Shown here: positions 49,390-57,991 of the stretch, one piece after another
Layout of the letters: each line of letters begins with the position of its first letter
How positions within the stretch are numbered: position 1 is the first letter of the stretch
Assembly: GCF_019931575.1 (NCBI RefSeq)
Contig: NZ_CP082923.1
Span: 1,302,001-1,366,000, forward strand
Reading direction: 5' to 3'
Length of the DNA: 64,000 nucleotides
Source: Caulobacter segnis
GTDB taxonomy: Bacteria > Pseudomonadota > Alphaproteobacteria > Caulobacterales > Caulobacteraceae
Made by a program: the position numbers and the translations under genes
The notes under the pieces: generated by a model
Databases searched by the model: none
The model's input: only the letters and a program-made list of their open reading frames with translations
What the model was told of the DNA's origin: nothing

Positions 49390-49423
49390 AAAAAAACGCC
49401 GCTTCCGAGGGGCGGAAGCGGCG
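49390..49423 (-). terminator. strong orphan intrinsic terminator (minus strand)
   Basis: An 11-bp perfect stem (CGCCGCTTCCG 49397-49407 with 49413-49423) with a 5-base loop, then seven T on the minus strand (A run 49390-49396). No annotated minus-strand gene ends here, so it must end a small RNA or attenuate the DUF2939 transcript. Confidence 0.88.
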
Positions 49424-49494
49424 CGGGAGGGGATCCGGTCGGGGAGGAGGGCTCGACGACGGATCAGGGGAAGGCGTCCAAACGGGGACGACTT
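49390..49494 (-). ncRNA. candidate C-rich small RNA, ~105 nt
   Basis: Bounded by a candidate promoter (-35 TTGACA at 49530-49525; a -10-like GTTCAATC at 49508-49501, resembling the Caulobacter GCTANAWC element) and the terminator hairpin. The predicted RNA is pyrimidine-rich with unpaired CCTCCTCCCC (49450-49441) and CCCCTCCC motifs, complementary to Shine-Dalgarno sequences, as in known alphaproteobacterial C-rich regulatory RNAs. It may instead be an attenuated leader of the DUF2939 gene at 49300. Confidence 0.5.
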
Positions 49495-49500
49495 GTGTGT

Positions 49501-49530
49501 GATTGAACGCTTCATGGTTGTATATGTCAA
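49501..49530 (-). promoter_or_regulatory. candidate housekeeping promoter (minus strand)
   Basis: A perfect TTGACA (-35, 49530-49525) followed by GTTCAATC (-10-like, 49508-49501) with ~15-17 bases between depending on which elements are counted. It points into the small RNA/terminator region. Confidence 0.5.
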
Positions 49531-49639
49531 TTGTCGCTCATGGATTGTTTTCGCCACGCGACAACACGCGCCTCGCTTGAAGCCGCTGCGGCTGCTATTG
49601 GCGATCCTCGGGGGACGTCAGTATCGAGAGTAACGACAC

Positions 49640-50233
49640 ATGTTGTGCCGTCCCTTGGCGCACTCCTGGGCGCTGCTGTCCGCCGCCTTCCTGATCCCCG
49701 CCATCGCCCACGCCGACGACCTGGAAGACGCGGTGCTGGCCGAGGTCAACTATGTCCGCGCCCATCCGGCCGAATACGCCCGTGAGCTGCGTCGCGCGCC
49801 TGATTGGGCGTTCGAGCAGGAGGAGCCGGGCGCGGTCGAGGAAGCCATCGACTTCCTGGAACGTCAGCCGCCGCTGGCCCCCTTGAAGTCCGACCGCCGC
49901 CTGGACGTCGCGGCGCGCCAGCACGCTCAGCGACAGGCCGCGCGAGGCGATGTCGGCCACGGTCCGGCGGGCAGTCTGGGCGTTCGCCTGCGCGCCGCCG
50001 GTGTTTTCGCCGGCCTGTCCGCCGAGAACATCTCGTACGGTTCCGACGACGCCCGGGCGATCGTCCGCCAACTGGTCATCGACAGCCGCGTCGCCGGGCG
50101 GGGCCATCGGCGCAATATCTTCACCGCCAGCTACAGCGCCGCCGGCGTCGCCTGCGGCGGCCACCGTCAGTGGGGCTCGATGTGCGTGATCGACTTCGCG
50201 GGCGCGCTGATGGAGCGCGGTAAGGCGGAATAG
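49640..50233 (+). CDS. exported CAP-domain (SCP/PR-1) protein
   Basis: 197 residues. Signal peptide (LAHSWALLSAAFLIPAIAHA). The CAP fold follows: VLAEVNYVRAHPAEYARELR, then LDVAARQHAQRQAARGDVGH, LSAENISYGSDDARAIVRQL, and the His-Asn block GRGHRRNIFTASYSAAGVAC. These carry the conserved His and Glu of the CAP cavity. Bacterial members are secreted and of uncertain role. Two Cys near the end (ACGG, MCVID) may pair. Confidence 0.85.
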   Translation: MLCRPLAHSWALLSAAFLIPAIAHADDLEDAVLAEVNYVRAHPAEYARELRRAPDWAFEQEEPGAVEEAIDFLERQPPLAPLKSDRRLDVAARQHAQRQAARGDVGHGPAGSLGVRLRAAGVFAGLSAENISYGSDDARAIVRQLVIDSRVAGRGHRRNIFTASYSAAGVACGGHRQWGSMCVIDFAGALMERGKAE

Positions 50234-50239
50234 ACCAAC

Positions 50240-50272
50240 AAAGAAAACGCCCCGGAGGAAACCTCCGGGGCG
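50240..50272 (-). terminator. terminator of icd, possibly bidirectional
   Basis: An 11-bp perfect stem (50248-50258 with 50262-50272) and a 3-base AAA loop. On the minus strand it is followed by TTTTCTT, so it serves icd (stop at 50300); it may also end the plus-strand CAP transcript. Confidence 0.88.
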
Positions 50273-50299
50273 CTCTGGTTCAGGCCGAAGCCGAAAGTC

Positions 50300-51511
50300 C
50301 TAGGCCATGGCCTTCTTCAGGTTCTCGTCGATCTTGTCGAGGAAGCCTTCGGTCGTCAGCCAGCCTTGCTTGTCGCCGACCAGCAGGGCCAGGTCCTTGG
50401 TCATGTAGCCTTCCTCGACGGTGTCGATGCAGACCTTTTCCAGGGTGGCGGCGAACTTGGCCAGCTCGGCGTTGTTGTCCAGCTTGGCGCGGTGGGCCAG
50501 GCCACGCGTCCAGGCGAAGATCGAAGCGATCGAGTTGGTCGAGGTGCTCTCGCCCTTCTGATGCTGGCGGTAGTGGCGGGTGACGGTGCCGTGGGCGGCT
50601 TCGGCTTCCACCGTCTTGCCGTCCGGCGTCATCAGCACCGAGGTCATCAGGCCCAGCGAGCCGAAGCCCTGGGCGACGATGTCCGACTGCACGTCGCCGT
50701 CGTAGTTCTTACAGGCCCAGACGTAGCCGCCCGACCACTTCAGCGCCGAGGCGACCATGTCGTCGATCAGGCGGTGCTCGTAGTGGATGCCCTTGGCCTT
50801 GAACTGGTCGGCGTACTCGGCGTCGAAGATCTCCTGGAAGATGTCCTTGAAGCGGCCGTCATAGGCCTTGAGGATCGTGTTCTTCGTCGAGAGATAGACC
50901 GGATAGCCGCGGTTCAGGCCGTAGGCGAACGAGGCGCGGGCGAAGTCGCGGATCGAGTCGTCGAGATTGTACATCGCCATGGCGACGCCGGCGTCCGGAG
51001 CCTTGAACACTTCGTGCTCGATGGTCTGGCCGTCTTCGCCGACAAACTTGATCGACAGGGTGCCCTTGCCCGGGAACTTGAAGTCGGTGGCGCGATACTG
51101 GTCGCCGAAGGCGTGACGGCCGACGATGATCGGCTGGGTCCAGCCCGGCACCAGGCGCGGCACGTTCTGGCAGATGATCGGCTCGCGGAAGATCACGCCG
51201 CCCAGGATGTTGCGGATCGTGCCGTTCGGCGACTTCCACATCTTCTTGAGCTTGAATTCCTCGACGCGGGCTTCGTCCGGCGTGATGGTGGCGCACTTCA
51301 CGGCGACGCCGTGCTTCTTCGTGGCGTTGGCCGCGTCGATGGTCACCTGATCGTCGGTGGCGTCGCGGTTCTCGACCGACAGGTCGTAGTAGTCCAGTTC
51401 CAGATCCAGGTACGGGAAGATCAGCTTGTCCTTGATGAGCTTCCAGATGATCCGGGTCATTTCGTCCCCGTCCATGTCGACGACGGGGTTGGCGACTTTG
51501 ATCTTGGCCAT
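50300..51511 (-). CDS. icd: NADP-dependent isocitrate dehydrogenase
   Basis: 403 residues, the homodimeric (eukaryote-like) class of IDH rather than the E. coli type. Converts isocitrate to 2-oxoglutarate, making NADPH. Visible features: [50 protein letters not shown] (substrate binding), [40 protein letters not shown] and [20 protein letters not shown] 51511 has AGAGGAA upstream. Terminated by a hairpin at 50240. Confidence 0.96.
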   Translation of the reverse strand: MAKIKVANPVVDMDGDEMTRIIWKLIKDKLIFPYLDLELDYYDLSVENRDATDDQVTIDAANATKKHGVAVKCATITPDEARVEEFKLKKMWKSPNGTIRNILGGVIFREPIICQNVPRLVPGWTQPIIVGRHAFGDQYRATDFKFPGKGTLSIKFVGEDGQTIEHEVFKAPDAGVAMAMYNLDDSIRDFARASFAYGLNRGYPVYLSTKNTILKAYDGRFKDIFQEIFDAEYADQFKAKGIHYEHRLIDDMVASALKWSGGYVWACKNYDGDVQSDIVAQGFGSLGLMTSVLMTPDGKTVEAEAAHGTVTRHYRQHQKGESTSTNSIASIFAWTRGLAHRAKLDNNAELAKFAATLEKVCIDTVEEGYMTKDLALLVGDKQGWLTTEGFLDKIDENLKKAMA

Positions 51512-51700
51512 TGCGGGGATGTTCCTCTGGCGGTGGCGCGCCTGTGGCGATCTGGCGCACAGGGCCAGGAAGCGGCGCGGACCGGGAGGCTATAGACTGT
51601 TGCGTCGCGGGGGAAAAGCCGGACGCTTCGTCCTCGCGGGTAACTTCAGCGTTCAAGCTTAAGGTTTGGGGATATCGGCCCCGGGGGCGCGGGCTAGGGA

Positions 51701-54193
51701 GTGTCGTTGGACAATAATCCGGGAGCGATCGCGGGCGTGACCGCGCCATTGGCGCGGCGGTTGCTGACCATGGTGGCGATCCTGTCGATCGCCGTGACCG
51801 GCGTCGCGACGGCGGCGGCCTTCGTCTTCGTGCGCAAGAGCGCCGCCGACACCCAGACCCGTCACCTGGCCGAATATGTCGGCGAGCGGGTCAAGACCGA
51901 GGACCGTCTGTTCTCCGACCTGGTGAAGGTGCATGACGCCGCCGCCGAGGCGCTGACGCGGCGGCTGGCCATGGGCGCCGATCCCGAGATCCACGCCCAG
52001 TTCGAGCGACTGTTCCCCGCGAAGGGCGACGGCACCCGGCGCTCGATCCCCGGCCTGTTCGACGGCGCGCGGATCGGCAACCGCTATGTCTACGGCGTCG
52101 GCGCGTTCCTGCCGGACGCCGCAACGCTCAGCCTGCCCGAACAGGAGCTGTTCGTGGCCGCGACCGACGTGGTGGCCTCCGCGGGCGAGGCCGAGATCCG
52201 ACACTACGACAACTTCTACTTCTTCACGCCCCGGACACGGCTGGTGATGTTCGGCCCGAACCGGCCGGACAAGCTGATGTACTACCGGCGCGACGCGCCG
52301 CCGAACCTCTCCATCACTCATGAGGAAATGACCCAGCTGACCCTGCCGGAGAACAATCCGGGCCGGGTCATGAAGTGCACCAAGCTGCGGCGGCTGATCT
52401 CGGACCCCAGCGGACGGGGGCTGAATGCGGCCTGCATGACGCCCTTCTATTACAACGGCCGGTTCATGGGGGCGTTCGGCACCAGCCTGTCGCTGGACAG
52501 CTACCTGCTGCGCGCCGTGGCCGACGCCCTGCCGGGCGGACGCAACCTGATCGTGGCCGATGACGGCGAGCTGGTGGCCGCCCAGGGCCTGGCGCGCGAT
52601 GGCGTGGTCGACGTCGGGGTGCTGCGCAAGTTCGAGACCGACAACGACCTCAAACGCCTGGTTGACCGGATCCGCGCCCAGAAGCGCGATGTCGGCGCGG
52701 TGCTGTCGCCCCGGGGCGACCGTCTCGTGGCCTATGGCCGCCTGGTCGAGCCGGGCTGGTGGTTCCTGATGACCTTCCCGTCGGGCGACATCGTCTGGTC
52801 GTCGCTGAAGACGGCGTCTTGGGTGCTGCTGTTCGGCTTCATCGGCGTGGCCCTGCAGGTCTTGCTGCTGTATCGCCTGACCAACCGCATGGTCGCCGAG
52901 CCGCTAAAGGCGCTGGCCGACGCCCAGCAGAACGGCGACACGGCGGCTGCCGGGCCAATCGAGACCCGTCCGGACGAGATCGGATCCCTGGCGCGGGCCC
53001 TTCGCCGCCAGCGCGACCGCAACGAGGAACTGCGCCGCTCGCTGGAAGACCGCGTGGCCGAGCGCACCGCCGAGCTGGAGCGCGCCAACCAGGCCAAGTC
53101 GGTGTTCCTGGCCAACATGTCCCACGAGTTGCGCACGCCGCTGAACGGGGTGATCGCCATCGGCGACCGCCTGGTCGACGAGGAAGACCCCGAGGCTCGT
53201 CGCGAGCTGGCCGCCCTGGTCTCGTCCTCGGGCCGTCTGCTGGAGCGGGTGCTGGGCGACATCCTGGATGTCTCCAAGATCGAGGCCGGCGAGTTCCAGC
53301 TGACGACCGCGCCGTTCGACCTGATCCAGCTGGTGCGCGGCATGGCCGAGCTGCACGCGGCGGCCGCCGAGGCCAAGCGCCTGGACTTCCGCTGGTCGGT
53401 CGCGCCCGACGCGGTCGGGACCTATGACGGCGACGCGGGCCGCATCAGCCAGATCCTCTCGAACCTCCTGGCCAACGCGGTGAAGTTCACGACCAGGGGC
53501 GAGGTGCGCCTGGAGGTCGATCGCGTCGGCGAGGCCGTGCGCTTCGTCGTGCGCGACACGGGCGTCGGCTTCGACGAGGCCGTGCGCCAGCGCCTGTTCA
53601 AGCGCTTCGTGCAGGCCGACCAGTCGATCACCCGCCAGTTCGGCGGGACGGGTCTGGGCCTGTCGATCTGCGCGGCCCTGGCCGAGATGATGGGCGGTCG
53701 AATCAGCGCCGAGGCGAGCGTGGGCGAGGGGGCGCGCTTCGAGGTCGTGCTGCCCTTGAGACGCTGCGCCGACCTGGCCGAGGCGGCCGCCGAGGAAGAC
53801 CGGGAGATCTCGCTTGAGGGCATGCGGATCCTGGTCGCCGAGGACCACCCGACCAACCGCAAGGTCGTCGAGATCGTGCTGGAGCCGTTCGGCGTCGACC
53901 TGACCATGGTCGAGGACGGCCAGGCTGCGCTGGACGCGCTGGAGACGGCCAGCTTCGACGCGGTGCTGATGGACATGCAGATGCCGGTCATGGACGGCCT
54001 GACCGCCACCCGCGCTATCCGCGCTCGCGAAGCCGCCTCGGGCGCGCCGCCGGTGCTGGTGGTCATGCTGACCGCCAACGCCATGGAGGAGCACGTGGCC
54101 GCCGCCCAGGCCGCCGGCGCGAACCTGCACCTGGCCAAGCCGTTGCACCCGGCCCAGTTGCTGGAAGCCCTGGCGCGGGCCCAGAGACGTTGA
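51701..54193 (+). CDS. membrane hybrid sensor histidine kinase
   Basis: 830 residues from GTG 51701. A first membrane helix (LLTMVAILSIAVTGVATAAA), a ~310-residue periplasmic cache-like sensor (TPFYYNGRFMGAFGTSLSLD), a second helix (SWVLLFGFIGVALQVLLLYR), a HAMP-like linker and coiled coil (RSLEDRVAERTAELERANQA), HisKA with His475 (FLANMSHELRTPLNGVIAIG), HATPase_c (NLLANAVKFT, DTGVGF, GGTGLGLSI) and a receiver with Asp758 (LMDMQMPVMDG). No Hpt domain, so the phosphate must pass to a separate phosphotransfer protein. Signal unknown. Confidence 0.9.
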   Translation: MSLDNNPGAIAGVTAPLARRLLTMVAILSIAVTGVATAAAFVFVRKSAADTQTRHLAEYVGERVKTEDRLFSDLVKVHDAAAEALTRRLAMGADPEIHAQFERLFPAKGDGTRRSIPGLFDGARIGNRYVYGVGAFLPDAATLSLPEQELFVAATDVVASAGEAEIRHYDNFYFFTPRTRLVMFGPNRPDKLMYYRRDAPPNLSITHEEMTQLTLPENNPGRVMKCTKLRRLISDPSGRGLNAACMTPFYYNGRFMGAFGTSLSLDSYLLRAVADALPGGRNLIVADDGELVAAQGLARDGVVDVGVLRKFETDNDLKRLVDRIRAQKRDVGAVLSPRGDRLVAYGRLVEPGWWFLMTFPSGDIVWSSLKTASWVLLFGFIGVALQVLLLYRLTNRMVAEPLKALADAQQNGDTAAAGPIETRPDEIGSLARALRRQRDRNEELRRSLEDRVAERTAELERANQAKSVFLANMSHELRTPLNGVIAIGDRLVDEEDPEARRELAALVSSSGRLLERVLGDILDVSKIEAGEFQLTTAPFDLIQLVRGMAELHAAAAEAKRLDFRWSVAPDAVGTYDGDAGRISQILSNLLANAVKFTTRGEVRLEVDRVGEAVRFVVRDTGVGFDEAVRQRLFKRFVQADQSITRQFGGTGLGLSICAALAEMMGGRISAEASVGEGARFEVVLPLRRCADLAEAAAEEDREISLEGMRILVAEDHPTNRKVVEIVLEPFGVDLTMVEDGQAALDALETASFDAVLMDMQMPVMDGLTATRAIRAREAASGAPPVLVVMLTANAMEEHVAAAQAAGANLHLAKPLHPAQLLEALARAQRR

Positions 54194-54203
54194 AGTCGGG
54201 CCG

Positions 54204-55199
54204 CTAGAACTCTTCCAACACCGCGCGCCCGACATCGGCGACGAGCCGCTCGCGCGTGGCCGCGTCCGCCGTCGAGGCGGTCAGGAAGACGACGAAGGCG
54301 ATGCGGCGGCCGTCCTTCAGTTCGACGAAGGCGATGGCGTGGCTGGTGGGCGATACGCCGAGATCTGCGGGCGCTGCGCCGGCCGACTGGATGATCTTCG
54401 CGTCCTTAGGCAGGGCGTTCGCGAGGTAGCCGGGGTCTCGACCCAGCAATCTGGCCGGATCAGGCTTCTGGACCAGTTCGCGGTTGATGAAGGCTTCCAG
54501 CAATCGGGCCATGCCGACGGGCGTGGCCGTATCGCGCGGGTCGCTCGCTCGCGCTCGGCCGGCCTGGGCGCGTTGCTCCGCCGGCACGGCGTTGACCGCC
54601 CGACGCCAGGCGGCTTCGCCTTTCCAGTCGGCGCGAAACGAAGCCACGCCTCGGGCGTCGGTGGCGATCTGGCGGCGGTAGCGGTCGACGCTGACGTTCT
54701 CCAGGCGCTTGACCAGAAGCCATCCATTGACGCCGCCCGGGCCGCCGACGCGTCTGGTGAGCAGGTCCAAGGCGGTTGTATCGCCGTTGCGGGCCAGCCC
54801 CTCCAGTTCGGCGACGCTCCAGGTCCGGCGGGCGGGCCAGGCGTCGGCGACGGCGCTCGGAGGCGGCGACAGGTCGACGTCGCGGACGGTCAGGATCTCG
54901 CTCTCAGGCAAGCTTCCGGCCTCGGTTTCGGCCATCACCGACGCCAGGATCGGGATCCGCGCGGCGCCGCCCAATGCAAAGGGCCGATCACCGTTGAACG
55001 TCCACAGCTGGCGCGTGCCCAGGTCCTCGACCGCCACGCCCAGCACGGCCGGCTGGGCGCGGATGGCGATGGCCTCGATCCGCTTGTTCAACCGCTTCGG
55101 TTTCATCGTCGGCTCTTCCTGGCCCAGCATCGGCTTTTCGCCGCAGGCGTGGATGAGGGGCAGGGCGACGAGGGCGGTCAGAAAGGCGCGGCGCGACAT
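54204..55199 (-). CDS. class A beta-lactamase-fold pseudoenzyme, lipoprotein
   Basis: 331 residues. Leader MSRRAFLTALVALPLIHAC combines a twin-Arg start with a lipobox Cys. The rest follows a class A beta-lactamase by eye: VLGVAVEDLGTRQLWTFNGD, WSVAELEGLARNGDTTALDL and DPRDTATPVGMARLLEAF. But the active-site motifs are gone: SxxK reads GAAR, SDN reads GDT, the Glu166 region reads RYRRQI, and KTG reads QSA. Antibiotic hydrolysis is not expected; a binding or structural role on the cell envelope is possible. Confidence 0.75.
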   Translation of the reverse strand: MSRRAFLTALVALPLIHACGEKPMLGQEEPTMKPKRLNKRIEAIAIRAQPAVLGVAVEDLGTRQLWTFNGDRPFALGGAARIPILASVMAETEAGSLPESEILTVRDVDLSPPPSAVADAWPARRTWSVAELEGLARNGDTTALDLLTRRVGGPGGVNGWLLVKRLENVSVDRYRRQIATDARGVASFRADWKGEAAWRRAVNAVPAEQRAQAGRARASDPRDTATPVGMARLLEAFINRELVQKPDPARLLGRDPGYLANALPKDAKIIQSAGAAPADLGVSPTSHAIAFVELKDGRRIAFVVFLTASTADAATRERLVADVGRAVLEEF

Positions 55200-55276
55200 G
55201 CGGGCTAAACGCGGCCGTGGCGGTTTCGGCTGCGCACCCCTTGCATCAAGCCCGCGGTCGGCGGCAAAGGGTGCGG

Positions 55277-56074
55277 ATGACCGAAGACTTCAAGCCCGTC
55301 CCCCCTTGCGTGATCCTGAACGAGCCGCAGCTGGCCGAGAACATCGGCGCGGTGGCCCGTGTGATGGCCAATTTCGGCCTCTCGGACCTGCGCCTAGTCC
55401 GCCCGCGCGATGGCTGGCCGCAGGAGCGGGCCTGGGCCAGCGCCTCGGGCGCCAACTGGCCGCTGGACGACGCCAAGGTGTTCGACAGCCTTGAGGCGGC
55501 GATCGCCGACCTGAAGCTGGTCTACGCCACCACGGCCCGGCCGCGCGAGACGCGCCTGCCGGTCTACACGCCGCGCGAAAGCGCGGGCCATCTGGCCGAG
55601 GAAGTCGCCCAGGGCCGCAAGGTCGGCCTGCTGTTCGGCGGCGAGCGCGCCGGGCTCGAGACCCACGACATCGCGCTGTGCCAGGCCATCGTCTCGATCC
55701 CGATCGACGAGCGCTTCCGGTCTCTGAACCTGGCCCAGGCGGTGTCGATCAACGCCTACGAATGGAAGATGACCCAGGACGACCGGCCCTGGAAGAAGTT
55801 CGAACACAATGTCGAGGAGCCGGCCGACCAGGCCAGCTTGCTTGGCCTGTACGAGCATCTCGAAGGCGAGTTGGACAAGGCGGGCTTCTACCATCCGCCG
55901 GAGAAGAAGCCGTCGATGGTCCGCAACCTGCGCGTCCCCTTGGCCCGGGCCCGGCTGACCGAGCAGGAGGTGCGCACTTTCCGGGGCGTGATCACCGCGC
56001 TCAGCAAGGGGCGCGGCCGCGTGCTGGCCAAGCTGGCCGAGAAGGCTTCGAAGGATAAGGGCGAGGCTCCTTAA
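55277..56074 (+). CDS. trmJ: TrmJ-type tRNA/rRNA 2'-O-methyltransferase (SPOUT)
   Basis: 265 residues. SPOUT-class methyltransferases have the knot motifs seen here: NEPQLAENIGAVARVMANFG (motif 1), LLFGGERAGLETHDI (motif 2) and IPIDERFRSLNLAQAVSINA (motif 3). Length and the extra C-terminal helical domain (ARARLTEQEVRTFRGVITAL) match TrmJ, which methylates position 32 of tRNAs. Another SpoU relative is possible. ATG 55277 with AAAGGG upstream. Confidence 0.88.
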   Translation: MTEDFKPVPPCVILNEPQLAENIGAVARVMANFGLSDLRLVRPRDGWPQERAWASASGANWPLDDAKVFDSLEAAIADLKLVYATTARPRETRLPVYTPRESAGHLAEEVAQGRKVGLLFGGERAGLETHDIALCQAIVSIPIDERFRSLNLAQAVSINAYEWKMTQDDRPWKKFEHNVEEPADQASLLGLYEHLEGELDKAGFYHPPEKKPSMVRNLRVPLARARLTEQEVRTFRGVITALSKGRGRVLAKLAEKASKDKGEAP

Positions 56075-56182
56075 GGACACTCCCTCTAAGGGCGCGCGGG
56101 CGCGGCGGAATTGACCTCGATCATCCGTCGGCGACCGGGGCGGGCGCAGGGTCCTGGCGTGGTCAAGCCAAGGAGCCTCTGC

Positions 56183-56599
56183 ATGACCCCCGATGCAACA
56201 ACCCTGATCGTCGTCGCCGACGGGCATCGCGCCCGCTTGCTGGAGCAGCCGCGCATCGGCGGCCCGCTGCACGACCGCCCCGAATGGCTGTCCGGCCTGA
56301 AGGAGCACCATGAGCATGACGGTCCCAGTCACATCACCCATCCGGGCGACGCGCGCGACCGGGCCGAGAAGGCGTTCCTGCGCGACTTGGCCAAGCGCCT
56401 CGACGACCTGAACGCCCGCCACGGCTTCGACCAGGTGATCCTGGTGGCGCCGCCCAGGGCCCTGGGCCACCTGCGCCGGGGCCTGTCGACGGCCGTCGCC
56501 CGCAAGGTCATCGGCTCGGACGCTCACGAGCGCGTCGACGCCACCATCATCACCCTGCAGAGCGTGGTCCAGGTCGCGCGCTACGCCAGCGCCGCCTGA
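56183..56599 (+). CDS. host-attachment family protein (baeRF-like)
   Basis: 138 residues; ATG 56183 has an AAGGAG site. The pattern TLIVVADGHRARLLEQPRI, then HPGDARDRAEKAFLRDLAKRL and the end GFDQVILVAPPRALGHLRRG with VARKVIGSDAHERVDA matches the Host_attach family, whose fold resembles the central domain of archaeal/eukaryotic release factor 1. The plant-attachment name comes from an Agrobacterium protein; the biochemical role is unknown. Confidence 0.85.
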   Translation: MTPDATTLIVVADGHRARLLEQPRIGGPLHDRPEWLSGLKEHHEHDGPSHITHPGDARDRAEKAFLRDLAKRLDDLNARHGFDQVILVAPPRALGHLRRGLSTAVARKVIGSDAHERVDATIITLQSVVQVARYASAA

Positions 56600-56707
56600 C
56601 CTTGTGGGGGCGGGGAGGGGCGTGGCCCTTCCCCGATCTCCGCCGACTTGCGCCCCGGGCGGTTCGGGCGTTCACTCCTGTCCAAACAAATGTTCGGGGA
56701 GGGTGGC

Positions 56708-57991
56708 GTGAACCGTCGGGAATGGCTGGCGATGGCCGGCGCGCTGGGATTGGTCCCGAGCCTGGCGCGCGCCCAGAACGCCGGCGGCGACGCCACGGCC
56801 GCGCGCGACGCCTATCTCTACGCCTTGCCGCTGATCGAGATGGCCACCACCCGCGAGCGGATCCTCAAGATCCCGGGCGGGGCGGTCAACACGCTGCGGC
56901 ATACCCGCACCCTATCGGACCACACGGCCCGCTGGGTCACGACGCCCAACAACGACACGCTCTATTCGCCGGCCTTCCTGGACCTGAGCAACGGCCCGGC
57001 CACCCTGACCATCCCGCCGATGGGCAAGCGCTACTATTCGGTGGCGGTGATGGACATGTTCACCAACAACAATGTCGTGCTGGGCACGCGGACGATCGGC
57101 GGCGAGGGCGGGACCTTCACCCTGGTCGGGCCGGGCCAGGCCTCGACCGGACCAAACCCCATCCGCATCGCTACGCCCCACGCCTGGCTGCTGATCCGGA
57201 TCCTGACCGATGGCGGCGACGACATGCCCTCCACCCACAAGGCCCAGGACGGCTTCATGCTGAAGGGGGCGGCCGGCGAGCCGGTCGCGACCTACGCCCA
57301 TCGCGACGCCAAGCCGGCCGACTATTTTGCCGCCGCGCGCAGCCTGCTGGCCAGTGACCCGGCCCCCGCCACCGACCAGAAGCTCCTGCGCCGCACGGCC
57401 GCCTTCCTGGGTGGCGGCGCGTTCGACGAGGCCGCCGCCGCCGCGGGCGTCGACCAGGCCCGGATGATCGCCGTCTTCGCCAAGGAGCGGATGGTCTATA
57501 CCGGCGGCTGGTCCTATCCGCGGCCCAACCTGGGCGACTTCGGCCAGGACTATCTGTATCGCGCGGTGGTTGCCCAGCAGGGGCTGGGCGCGCTGCCGGT
57601 GGCCGAGGCCATGTACATGAAGGCCGCCGGCGACGACGGGGCCGGGAACTTCACCGGCGATGGCCTCTATCGCCTGAGCCTGCCCGCCCATCTGCCGCTG
57701 GACGGTTTCTGGTCGCTGTCGATGTACGAGGCGACGGCCGACGGGCAGTTCTTCTTCACCGACAATCCGATCAAGCGCTACACGATCGGCGATCGCACGC
57801 CAGGCCTATCGCGCAAGGCCGATGGTTCGCTGGATCTGTGGATCGGCCGGACCGACCCCGGCGGCGACAAGAGCGCCAACTGGCTGCCCGCGCCCAAGGC
57901 GGGACCGTTCGCCCTATACCTGCGCGCCTATCTGCCGAGGGCCGAACTGCTGGACGGCCGTTTCCGTTTTCCGGCGGTGGTCAAGCTCTAG
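56708..57991 (+). CDS. DUF1254/DUF1214 exported protein
   Basis: 427 residues from GTG 56708 with GGGGAGGG upstream. Starts with a twin-Arg-like leader (NRREWLAMAGALGLVPSLA). The DUF1254 half (ARDAYLYALPLIEMATTRER, VTTPNNDTLYSPAFLDLSNG, YYSVAVMDMFTNNNVV) is followed by the DUF1214 half (GDGLYRLSLPAHLPLDGFWS, DGSLDLWIGRTDPGG). Proteins of this pair are widespread and exported; enzymatic function not established. The stop overlaps the convergent LysR stop. Confidence 0.85.
   Translation: MNRREWLAMAGALGLVPSLARAQNAGGDATAARDAYLYALPLIEMATTRERILKIPGGAVNTLRHTRTLSDHTARWVTTPNNDTLYSPAFLDLSNGPATLTIPPMGKRYYSVAVMDMFTNNNVVLGTRTIGGEGGTFTLVGPGQASTGPNPIRIATPHAWLLIRILTDGGDDMPSTHKAQDGFMLKGAAGEPVATYAHRDAKPADYFAAARSLLASDPAPATDQKLLRRTAAFLGGGAFDEAAAAAGVDQARMIAVFAKERMVYTGGWSYPRPNLGDFGQDYLYRAVVAQQGLGALPVAEAMYMKAAGDDGAGNFTGDGLYRLSLPAHLPLDGFWSLSMYEATADGQFFFTDNPIKRYTIGDRTPGLSRKADGSLDLWIGRTDPGGDKSANWLPAPKAGPFALYLRAYLPRAELLDGRFRFPAVVKL

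Larger units (their letters stand above)
49301..49639. other. intergenic region with minus-strand promoter and terminator
   Basis: 339 gene-free bases between a minus-strand and a plus-strand gene. It contains a candidate promoter at 49501-49530 and a strong terminator at 49390-49423, both on the minus strand, enclosing ~105 bases. No open reading frame of note lies in between. The 49560-49639 part has no recognisable plus-strand promoter. Confidence 0.6.

Noticed and set aside
49390..49530. Assigning the candidate small RNA to the general stress sigma factor regulon
   Set aside because: No GGAAC-N16-17-CGTT element was found upstream; the TTGACA-type promoter fits the housekeeping sigma factor better.
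54204..55199. Calling this gene an active beta-lactamase
   Set aside because: SxxK, SDN, Glu166 and KTG are all replaced, so resistance by hydrolysis cannot be claimed.
56183..56599. Reading the host-attachment name as evidence of symbiosis or phage genes
   Set aside because: The family name is historical, the family is widespread in proteobacteria, and no phage or symbiosis genes are nearby.
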